NCBI GenBank assembly: GCA_900552675.1
Contig: USAI01000071.1
Coordinates: 1 to 12,674, forward strand
DNA length: 12,674 nt
Direction: 5' to 3'
Source of the DNA: an uncultured Prevotella sp.
GTDB taxonomy: Bacteria; Bacteroidota; Bacteroidia; Bacteroidales; Bacteroidaceae
The notes under the pieces are model-generated. The model was not told where the DNA came from. It did no database searches and saw only the letters and a program-made list of their open reading frames with translations. Of the stretch, positions 1 through 8,200 are shown in pieces. Position 1 is the stretch's first letter. Each line of letters opens with the position of its first letter. The translations under genes and the position numbers were made by a program.

Positions 1-172
1 CCATCAAGTACTGGAGTAATCTCGGCCAAGTACTGAGACGATATGTTTGCTATCTTCGATTAAGGGGCTTACTTTTGAACATACAAACCCCGAAGTTCTA
101 ATTTTACAAGGTAAATTATAGGTTTTATTAAATAAATATTCTGTTTTTCCGCTTTCGTATGAATATATTTTC
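1..172. other. Left-edge stretch without a confident gene
   Basis: No gene is convincing here. One plus-strand frame is open from the left edge to a stop at 99-101 (reading about IKYWSNLGQVLRRYVCYLRL and on). A second frame is open from 20 to a stop at 119-121, ending GLTFEHTNPEVLILQGKL. Read across the two frames, this could be the decayed or frameshifted tail of a small protein, but I cannot name it. A weak bulged stem (54-58 and 64-66 pairing with 88-95) followed by a T-rich stretch may be a terminator for something left of the window. The remainder is AT-rich leader DNA. Confidence 0.3.
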
Positions 173-180
173 TATATTTG
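173..180 (+). promoter_or_regulatory. Bacteroidota -7 promoter element for hppA
   Basis: TATATTTG matches the Bacteroidota sigma-ABfr -7 consensus TAnnTTTG exactly. It lies 65 bp before the hppA ATG, which would give a leader of roughly 55-60 nt. The -33 box is poorly conserved: only T-rich sequence is seen at 143-155. The leader just before the ATG is A-rich (AATAAATAAAAAAAC) with no Shine-Dalgarno, as is usual in this phylum. No transcript data support it; the call rests on motif and position. Confidence 0.55.
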
Positions 181-245
181 CAAAATGATGGTTGTACCCT
201 CTCGCGTGTGTTATCAGTCACTTACCTAATAAATAAAAAAACTTT

Positions 246-2450
246 ATGAACAACATTCCTTTAGTATTTTGGCTAATCCCTATTGCCAGTGTTGTGGCTT
301 TGGGAATGGCATGGCTCTTCTTCCGCTCAATGATGAAAGAAGACGAAGGTACCGACCGTATGAAAGAAATTGCCGAGCACGTGCGCAAAGGCGCTATGGC
401 CTACCTTAAGCAGCAGTATAAGGTGGTTACCATTGTTTTTGTGGTGCTGGCCATCATTTTTGCCTTCATGGCCTATGTGCTGAAGGTGCAAAACCCCTGG
501 GTGCCGTTTGCATTTCTTACGGGTGGCTTGTTCTCGGGCTTGGCAGGCTTCTTTGGCATGAAGACCGCCACCTATGCCTCGGCCCGCACGGCCAACGGTG
601 CGCGTACCAGTCTTGATAAAGGTTTGAAGATAGCCTTCCGCAGCGGTGCCGTGATGGGCCTTGTGGTGGTGGGCTTGGGCTTGCTCGATATTGCCATCTG
701 GTTTATTGTTCTTAATGCTGTTTATGATGGCGAGAGCACAGCTCTTATCACGATAACTACCACGATGCTTACGTTTGGTATGGGCGCTTCTACCCAAGCC
801 CTCTTTGCTCGTGTGGGCGGCGGTATCTATACCAAGGCTGCCGACGTGGGCGCCGACCTTGTGGGCAAGGTAGAGGCCAACATTCCTGAAGACGACCCCC
901 GCAACCCCGCTACCATTGCCGATAATGTGGGCGATAATGTGGGCGATGTTGCTGGTATGGGCGCCGACCTATACGAGAGCTATTGCGGCTCGATATTGTC
1001 GACAGCCGCCTTAGGCGCTACGGCCTTTGCTATGAATGGCGATATGCAGCTACGCGCCGTTATTGCTCCTATGATTATTGCTGCCATAGGCATCTTCCTT
1101 TCGCTCATAGGCATCTTCTTGGTGCGCACCAAAGAGGGGGCTACGATGAAAGAATTGCTCCACTCGTTAGGCCTTGGCACCAATGTCAGCGCCGCCCTCA
1201 TTGCCGTGGCCACCTTTGTTATATTATATCTTTTGAGCATCGACAACTGGTTGGGCCTCTCGTTCTCTGTTATCAGCGGTTTGGTGGCAGGCGTAATCAT
1301 TGGTCAGGCCACCGAGTATTATACCTCGCACAGCTATAAACCCACGCAGCAGATAGCCGAAGCCTCGCAAACAGGTCCGGCTACCGTTATTATAAAAGGT
1401 ATAGGCACGGGTATGATATCAACCATGATACCCGTTGTTACCATCTCGGTAGCCATCATGCTCAGCTATCTCTGTGCCAATGGCTTTGATATGTCGATGT
1501 CGGCTAAGTCGATCAGCACAGGCCTTTACGGCATTGGCATCGCCGCCGTAGGTATGCTTTCTACCCTGGGCATCACCCTTGCCACCGACGCCTACGGCCC
1601 CATTGCCGACAATGCTGGTGGCAATGCCGAGATGAGCGGTTTGGGCGAAGAGGTGCGTGAGCGTACCGACGCTCTCGACGCCCTTGGTAACACCACCGCT
1701 GCTACGGGCAAGGGCTTTGCCATTGGTTCGGCCGCCCTTACCGCCCTGGCCCTGTTGGCTTCGTATATTGAAGAGATAAAAATTGCGATGATACGTGCCG
1801 TTGAAGAAGGCATGCAGTATGTTGATGCCGCTGGCAATATTTTCGACCCCTCTCATGCCACCACTACCGATTTTATCAACTTCTTCCAGATTACCCTCAT
1901 CAACCCCAAGGTGCTCGTAGGAGCCTTCCTCGGCGCTATGGCCGCCTTCTTGTTCTGTGGCCTTACCATGGGTGCTGTGGGACGTGCAGCCCAGTCGATG
2001 GTGCAAGAGGTGCGTCGCCAGTTCCGTGTGATAAAGGGCATACTTGAAGGCAAGGCTACCCCCGATTATGGTCGTTGTGTGGCCATCAGCACCCGCAGCG
2101 CACAACGCGAGATGATATTGCCATCGCTATTGGCCATCGTCATCCCCATCATTGTAGGTCTTGTGCTGGGCGTGGCTGGCGTGCTGGGTCTGCTCACTGG
2201 CGCATTGGCAGCAGGTTTCACTCTGGCCGTGTTTATGTCAAACTCAGGCGGAGCATGGGACAATGCCAAGAAGATGATTGAAGAAGGCAACTTTGAGGGT
2301 AAGGGTAGCGAGAACCACAAGGCCACCATCGTGGGCGACACCGTGGGCGACCCCTTTAAAGATACCTCTGGGCCCTCGCTCAACATCCTTATCAAGCTCA
2401 TGTCTATGGTCAGCATTGTTATGGCGGGCCTCACCATTGCGTTCTTGTAA
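246..2450 (+). CDS. hppA: Membrane-bound ion-translocating pyrophosphatase (K+-dependent, probably Na+/H+-pumping)
   Basis: This integral membrane pump couples hydrolysis of cytosolic pyrophosphate to export of Na+ and/or H+. It has 734 residues, normal for the family, with about 16 hydrophobic segments. Visible hallmarks are the substrate-site signature DVGADLVGKVE (200-210), the acidic block DNVGDNVGDVAGMGADLYE (226-244) and, near the C-terminus, DTVGDPFKDTSGPSLN (698-713). The segment GNTTAATGKG (481-490) has Ala485 where K+-independent H+-pumps carry Lys, so K+ dependence is expected. Glu244 in YESY matches the ion-gate Glu of Na+-type enzymes. From memory, the Na+,H+-co-transporting subgroup defined with Bacteroides vulgatus has signature Thr, Phe, Asp and Met residues; Thr92, Phe96, Asp148 and Met179 lie where these would be expected. 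The family identification is near certain; ion specificity is inference. It has its own promoter and probably forms a single-gene unit. Confidence 0.97.
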   Translation: MNNIPLVFWLIPIASVVALGMAWLFFRSMMKEDEGTDRMKEIAEHVRKGAMAYLKQQYKVVTIVFVVLAIIFAFMAYVLKVQNPWVPFAFLTGGLFSGLAGFFGMKTATYASARTANGARTSLDKGLKIAFRSGAVMGLVVVGLGLLDIAIWFIVLNAVYDGESTALITITTTMLTFGMGASTQALFARVGGGIYTKAADVGADLVGKVEANIPEDDPRNPATIADNVGDNVGDVAGMGADLYESYCGSILSTAALGATAFAMNGDMQLRAVIAPMIIAAIGIFLSLIGIFLVRTKEGATMKELLHSLGLGTNVSAALIAVATFVILYLLSIDNWLGLSFSVISGLVAGVIIGQATEYYTSHSYKPTQQIAEASQTGPATVIIKGIGTGMISTMIPVVTISVAIMLSYLCANGFDMSMSAKSISTGLYGIGIAAVGMLSTLGITLATDAYGPIADNAGGNAEMSGLGEEVRERTDALDALGNTTAATGKGFAIGSAALTALALLASYIEEIKIAMIRAVEEGMQYVDAAGNIFDPSHATTTDFINFFQITLINPKVLVGAFLGAMAAFLFCGLTMGAVGRAAQSMVQEVRRQFRVIKGILEGKATPDYGRCVAISTRSAQREMILPSLLAIVIPIIVGLVLGVAGVLGLLTGALAAGFTLAVFMSNSGGAWDNAKKMIEEGNFEGKGSENHKATIVGDTVGDPFKDTSGPSLNILIKLMSMVSIVMAGLTIAFL

Positions 2451-2471
2451 CAGGTAAATATTATTTTTTTT

Positions 2472-2549
2472 GAACAATCTGTTTCTTCCTTTCAATGCTT
2501 TTTCGTATTTTTACAACCAAGTATTTTGAAATGATGAAACAGATTGTTC
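2472..2549. repeat. Perfect 14-bp inverted repeat at the protease start
   Basis: GAACAATCTGTTTC (2472-2485) and its exact reverse complement GAAACAGATTGTTC (2536-2549) flank a 50-bp AT-rich interior. The right arm covers the first codons after the protease ATG at 2534, and the left arm follows the hppA stop by 21 bp. A promoter-like TATTTTTA (2506-2513, one mismatch to TAnnTTTG) lies in the interior. In a read-through transcript from hppA the arms could pair and hide the protease start, or act as a loose terminator. Alternatively they could be recombination sites that flip the interior. The repeat is directly visible; its role is unknown. Confidence 0.8.
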
Positions 2550-5209
2550 TTTTATATCACCTCATAACAGTGGTCCTTGGGTGTGCGTTCCTTGTCGTTG
2601 CGCAAAAGGCGCAAGGCAAAGCGGTAAGTGCTGAACAAGCAGCCCTGTTAGCCCGAAAATATGTTAAGCTGTCAAGCCATGCCCAGGCCGATGTTAAGGC
2701 TCAGGCACGCGCCATACATAGCGGCACCGTTACACAGCCTCCTTATTACATCTTTAACGATGCGCAAGGCCGAGGCTTTGTGGTTGTTGCGGCCGACGAT
2801 GTTATGGGACAGGTGCTGGCTTATGGCACCGAGGCTCCTCTCGACACGCTTACCGCCAACCCCAGCGTAAAATGGCTATTGAATGGGTATCGTCAAACCT
2901 ACGAGGCTCTGCAACAAGGCGCTATCGCGGTGCCCGATGCACCATGCCGTAGCAGCAAGGCGTTGTTTACGAAAACCGTGCAGCCCTTGCTCAAAAGCAA
3001 GTGGGGGCAAGGCCATCCTTTTAACGCCAAAACGGGCTATCCTTATAGCGGATGTGTGGCTACAGCCGTGGCACAGATGATGTATTATTATCAGTGGCCC
3101 GCACAAGGTACAGGTAAGGCCGAGTATAAGGTGACTTATTATGATGAGATGAAGCGTGCCGACTTCAGCCAGTCGCATTACGATTGGGCCAATATGCTAC
3201 CCTCTTATCTCTACCCCGTGCATGCCACTACCGAGCAAGAAGATGCCGTAGCCCTGTTGATGAACGATGTGGGTGTGGCCTCGTTTATGCAATACACCCC
3301 CGCCGCCAGTGGCACGCAAGGGGTGTTTGCTTATCAAGCCCTTCAAAAACATTTTTCTTATACGGCGGCTTATGTTACACGGGCTGTAGAGGGGCCAAGC
3401 CGCTTTGCCGAGATATTGCGCAAAGATCTGCTTAACGGCTGCCCTGTTTATCTTGAAGGGCGACCAGCGGGGGCGGCGTCGGGACACGCGTGGGTGGCCG
3501 ATGGCTTCGACGAGAACGGACTCTTCCACATGAACTTTGGTTGGGAGGGGCAGGGCGATGCCTATTATTCGCTTACCAACCTCAATGTTACCGAAACAGG
3601 CAGCGAGTTTCAAGGCAAACCGTTGGCCTTCAATCGCGCTATCACCGCCATACTGGCACACCCCAACAACGGGCAATATCCCGACATCGACCGTGCTCTA
3701 TTAGAAACCTCGCCACAACTGATGTTTAACGAGGGAGGCTCTGTTACGTTAAAGGAGGCAACAGGAAACTCTTTCGACCCCTCGCAGTCGATTACCGTAA
3801 TGCTCAATTCGTTCGTAAACCGTGGTCTACCCTTTAAGGGCGACATTGGTGTGGCTGTATATGATGAGGCAGGCCAACTGCAGCGAGTGTCTTACTCGGC
3901 CTACCATGACATGGGTGGCCTCACCCAGCATATCTATGGCACCGCCAACGAAGGCTTTATGGGTACCGACTATCTTATTAACCAGCCCCAGCCCATAACA
4001 ATAAGTTTGGCGGCTCTTGCCAATGGCTACTATCGTCTCGTGCCCGTGTGTGCTGCCCTTAACAACGATGGCACATGGGATGCGTTTCTACCCATAAAGA
4101 AGGCGCCCATCATTGAGGTAGAGTTGGCCGAGGGCGCAGGGCGTGTAACCGAAATATGCACTGACGAGGCTCACTTCCAGCTCATGGCACAACCTCGGCT
4201 TGCGGCCGATGCCGAGCAGGGTGCAAAGGTGCAAGCCTTTTTTACGATTAAGAATCTGAACGGCGTGCCACGCGATTGCTATCTTGGCGTGCAACTGCTT
4301 GATGCCTCGCAAACCGTAGTGCTTGATGCTCGTGCCAACGTGCCCACTGAGATAGAGAGCTTTACCGAGGCCGAGATACCCATCACATTATCTCTGCCCG
4401 CCCATCTTGCCCCCGCGCGCTACGAGTTGCGCCTAATGTTGTGGGGCGATGCGGCCGAAACGCAACCTTATCCCATCAATAATATACATGATAAAGATGC
4501 TGCCTATATCACGGTTACCGAGGCACAAGCACGCCCCCTCATGAACAGGGTAGAAGTGTTCTTGGCCGACGATGCCAACGATAAGATAGCTTCGGGTAGT
4601 GTAGATATGAATAAGGTGTCATTGTTTAAGTTGGCAGTGGCGTTACGCACCACCGATGGTCAAAGCTACGATGGCCCTGTAACATTGTATAGCGAAGATG
4701 TTGTTACAGGAGATAAGGAACCGTTGCCAGGTTTTGGCGATAGAGTGTTCGTTTCGTCGTCGTTTGATGTGCCCCTCTTCAGTTATTGGCTACGCAAGGT
4801 AAATGTGCCTTGGGCCGAGGCACGCACCTATCGCATTGTAGTGATGGGACTGATTGATGGACAAGAGGTGGAACTAAGCAGCCCACAAGCGCCAGCCTAT
4901 TATCTGAAGCGCGAGTCAGACGTTATAACCCTTTTCCAGGGTTTCGTTACCTCAACAGAGGGCGTAACCGCTGCTCAGCAGCCGTTCACCGTTCATCGTG
5001 AGGGCCATGTGCTCACGGTTTCGGCGCACGGCCTGTTGTCCTTACGTCTTTATGATATGGCTGGTCATCAGCTCAAGCAATGTTCTTCTGCCGATGCCCG
5101 TCATGCCTCCCTCTCACTGCAAGGCATGAAACAAGGGCCTTACCTGTTGCGCATAGAGACCGCAAAGCACACTTATGCCTATCGGTTTATAGGCATAAGT
5201 GGCTTATAA
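2534..5209 (+). CDS. Secreted C10-family cysteine protease (streptopain/interpain-like) with T9SS sorting domain
   Basis: This is an exported papain-fold endopeptidase of MEROPS family C10, related to streptococcal SpeB and Prevotella interpain A. The ORF opens at 2495, but I start at 2534 (2531 also possible) because a hydrophobic signal peptide begins there: MKQIVLLYHLITVVLGC through about AQG at residue 28. Residues about 30-120 resemble the inhibitory prodomain (YYIFNDAQGRGFVVVAADD, about 71-89). The catalytic domain spans about 150-375: nucleophile Cys174 in SGCVATAVAQMMYYYQWP, His318 in SGHAWVADGFDENG, then HMNFGWEGQGDAYYSL with Asn334 and Trp337 of the active site. A long beta-rich region of unclear fold follows. 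The last ~90 residues form a T9SS type A tail (LSLRLYDMAGHQL, then LQGMKQGPYLLRI and YAYRFI), so export across the outer membrane and surface attachment or release are expected. Likely jobs are degrading host or dietary protein for peptides. The catalytic call is strong; the target is unknown. Confidence 0.93.
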   Translation: MKQIVLLYHLITVVLGCAFLVVAQKAQGKAVSAEQAALLARKYVKLSSHAQADVKAQARAIHSGTVTQPPYYIFNDAQGRGFVVVAADDVMGQVLAYGTEAPLDTLTANPSVKWLLNGYRQTYEALQQGAIAVPDAPCRSSKALFTKTVQPLLKSKWGQGHPFNAKTGYPYSGCVATAVAQMMYYYQWPAQGTGKAEYKVTYYDEMKRADFSQSHYDWANMLPSYLYPVHATTEQEDAVALLMNDVGVASFMQYTPAASGTQGVFAYQALQKHFSYTAAYVTRAVEGPSRFAEILRKDLLNGCPVYLEGRPAGAASGHAWVADGFDENGLFHMNFGWEGQGDAYYSLTNLNVTETGSEFQGKPLAFNRAITAILAHPNNGQYPDIDRALLETSPQLMFNEGGSVTLKEATGNSFDPSQSITVMLNSFVNRGLPFKGDIGVAVYDEAGQLQRVSYSAYHDMGGLTQHIYGTANEGFMGTDYLINQPQPITISLAALANGYYRLVPVCAALNNDGTWDAFLPIKKAPIIEVELAEGAGRVTEICTDEAHFQLMAQPRLAADAEQGAKVQAFFTIKNLNGVPRDCYLGVQLLDASQTVVLDARANVPTEIESFTEAEIPITLSLPAHLAPARYELRLMLWGDAAETQPYPINNIHDKDAAYITVTEAQARPLMNRVEVFLADDANDKIASGSVDMNKVSLFKLAVALRTTDGQSYDGPVTLYSEDVVTGDKEPLPGFGDRVFVSSSFDVPLFSYWLRKVNVPWAEARTYRIVVMGLIDGQEVELSSPQAPAYYLKRESDVITLFQGFVTSTEGVTAAQQPFTVHREGHVLTVSAHGLLSLRLYDMAGHQLKQCSSADARHASLSLQGMKQGPYLLRIETAKHTYAYRFIGISGL
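5170..5201. terminator. Perfect 13-bp hairpin in the last codons of the protease gene
   Basis: The 13-base arm CACTTATGCCTAT (5170-5182), a 6-nt loop (5183-5188), and the exact complement ATAGGCATAAGTG (5189-5201) lie inside the coding sequence for the final dozen residues, just before the TAA at 5207. The minus-strand helicase gene ends at 5235, so the hairpin marks a convergent gene boundary and could stop transcription in both directions. Neither side has a strong T-run, so it is not a textbook intrinsic terminator; protecting the 3' end from decay is another option. Confidence 0.55.
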
Positions 5210-5234
5210 GAGATAAAAATAGTAAGAGGGTATG

Positions 5235-8200
5235 TTAAATAGGTGTTGCGTTATTACACACCCTTTTTAACGTTATGTCTGCCAGTAGTACAGGCGTCTC
5301 TTTTTCTTCTTTAGGAGCATCCTTACGTTTCCATGCCACGATAAATCGTACGGTAGCCGACATGGGAGCATAGCCCAACTTTTTCAGGCTGTCGAGTCGT
5401 TTGCACATTTCTTTCGAATATTCAGCGAGAGGCTTGCCTGAAATGGTGCGTAGCATTGAGTTGTCGCAGTTTATAGCGTCGCCACTTTGTATAGCCAGCA
5501 CATCGTTACGGCTATGCTGGAAGAACCCGAGGTTTACATCCTTGTGCGACATCTGTAACACAATCTCTATGGGCATAGAGTAGAGATTTTTGTCGGCAGT
5601 ATGTATTGCTTGCTGTATGTTATTGAAAGTGTTGCCGTTGGTATGTATAGACAGGTTCAGGCGTGCACGTGTCATTGCTACATAATAGCAACGCATACGC
5701 TCATCGGTAAGAGCGCGTTTTCCGTCTACGAGCATAAATACATTGTCAAACTCGCGTCCTTTGGCCTTATGTATGGTTGATACAATAATGTTGGTGTCTG
5801 AAAAGTTGCAGAAATCCTCTACATTCGATTCAAAGACATATTCAGCAAAGTCGGTGTAGTATTTATATTTGTTGGTTTGCTCAAACAGTTCAATACACCG
5901 TTTAAGGTAAGGAAGAGCCGTGCTACGTGCATATTTGTTAAACGTTTTGTCTTTAGCTTCCTTCCATGCTTGGTCGCTTATGGTTGGCGAGGTTTTGTGT
6001 TTTGCAATTATCTTAGCAAAATATTTTACCTCAGCCAAATTACAGAAGCGTAGGTCGCCCATTGTCTGTATTAATTTTGCCCTTATACCGTTCCTACGTA
6101 ACAAGGTAGTGGTCGTTACAGCCTCTTCGTTTGTCTGTGTGAGCACGCACGTAGTGCCCTTGTATGCGCTCGTCTTAATGTCGTTTACTAAAGGCTCGTA
6201 CATATATTGAGCTACATGATGCGTAATGCGCACGGTGCCCTCATGCTCGCTTTTTGAAATGATAGGCTGGCTTTTCAATCGGTTGTGTATATTCTTTACA
6301 AACTCGTTAGCAGCATCCACTATCTTGTGGGCGCAGCGATAGTTGTCAGTCATTTCTACAAAGCGTCCGCCATCTTCATGGCTCAGGTGGTACATATACT
6401 GTGGGTCGGCATTGGCAAAGGCAAAGATACACTGGTCATCGTCGCCCACGGCTATCACACGCATATCTTCATTGTTATGCATGAGTGCGCTCACCAGTCG
6501 GCACGAGTCAGCGTTCATGTCCTGTGCCTCGTCTATTACAAGCACAGTTTTTCCAATATGGCTTTGCTCTACCTCTCCCTGTTCTATCATCTCTGCCGCT
6601 TTGGCTACCACGCCGTTTACGTCTTCCAGATTGCCTATGCGTCCCAGTAGATCGAAACAATAGGAGTGGAATGTCATGATATCGACAAAATGGGCTGCAT
6701 TGCCTATGAGCTGCATGAGTCGCTGTTTAAACTCGGTAGCAGCGGCTCGCGAGAAGGTAAGCATGAGCAGTTGTTCATGTTTTACATCTTCTAAGAGGAG
6801 CAGTGAGGCCAACTTATGTACCAGCACACGCGTTTTGCCACTGCCTGGGCCAGCAGCTACTACTATGCAATGCGAGTCGTGATCGTTTATGATGTCTTTT
6901 TGTCGTTCAGAAAGGTTGTTAAACAGTTCTTTAAATTTTGCTGGAGTGATGTTGCGGTTTATCTCATTTACACGCTCGCCCTTGAAGTAGGTCGACACGA
7001 ACAAGCGGTAGTCCATATTGAAGTAGTCGTGCACATACTGTAGGGCCGCATTATAGTCTTTAACCATCAGGTTGGCATATTCGCCTACAATGTGTATTTG
7101 TTGTATTTTTTGTTTGTAAAATTCGTTCAGTGTGCGATAGTCGTCTTGCTTGTAGCGTACACGGTTATCCATCTGCAGACGGTTTATTGTTATTGCGTTA
7201 TAGAGTACAAGAAAACCTCCTTCCAGTTTCAACGCACCTATCTTTGAAAGGTACAATAATGCCTCTTCCATGTCCTCCAGTTTCAGCTCGCTGTTATCGT
7301 TGTTGAAGAGTGAATGGTTTTGGGCATTGAAGTCGTTTAACAGTTCTACGACAGAGAAATGAAGTATACCTTTATTTGCAGTTTCGCCCTCGTCTTTAGC
7401 TGCGTATTTGTATAGCCAATTTATGATAAAGCGGCATATCGTAAGTCGTCTCTCGAAACGCTTTATGGTGTTTTCCATGTCAGCTTGTCGACTTATTATA
7501 ATATTGCGTGTGCCATCTTCGTGTTTACGCGTATAGTTCTTTACGGCAAGGAAATAGAGCAGAGTGCGTATGTGTTTCTCGGTCGACTGTCCTAAACCAG
7601 AGCGCACAGCATTGTCGTTTAGCTGTTTATAAGATATGCGCAGTGCATCATCGGGTATCTGTTTCAGTACATACTGTTCTATCGTTGCAAAACATTCAAG
7701 TGTTTGTATAGCTTTATGCTCGCTGCCCATATCTTGCATAAAGGCCGACAGATCTTTTGTATCGCCTAAAATGCCTTCCTTCTGCATACGTTGCACTGCC
7801 GATACTACCTCTTTTTTGCTCATGCCAAGTATGTCGGCCAGATAGTCAATGCGCGATTCTGCTTCCGAGTCTTGAGCCCTTGTTATGTATTTCTGCGATA
7901 TCAGCGACTTTATGATGCGCACAGCCTTTTCTACCTCTTCTTTATCGAAGAGCGACGAAGAGGTTATGCGCTGTCGGGCCTCGTCCATGTTGCGTACGGT
8001 TATACCCGTGGCAAACACGTGTGGCTCGTTGTTGCCACGTTCTATATATCCGCTCTGTTCAAGGGCAGCAAGAGCCGTGCGCACACGTGTCTCAATATCA
8101 GATACCGAGTCGTCCCAACCTGCCTGTCGTGCTATCTCCAGGGCCGAGCAAGATAGGCGTGAGCGTTTGTTAGTGGCTCGCTTTACGGCTTGCCATACCT

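Noticed and set aside
1419..2105. 228-codon antisense open frame inside hppA, and other long antisense frames there
   Set aside because: They mirror the codon bias of hppA, which has every family motif in the sense frame; the antisense peptides are His/Gly-rich without any recognisable domain.
2495..2533. Upstream ATG as the protease start
   Set aside because: It adds a polar, aromatic stretch before a good signal peptide and lies upstream of or within the promoter-like region inside the inverted repeat.
2534..2620. Possible lipobox (V-L-G-C) in the protease signal peptide
   Set aside because: The hydrophobic core continues past the Cys (AFLVVA), which does not fit lipoprotein processing; ordinary signal cleavage plus a T9SS tail fits better.
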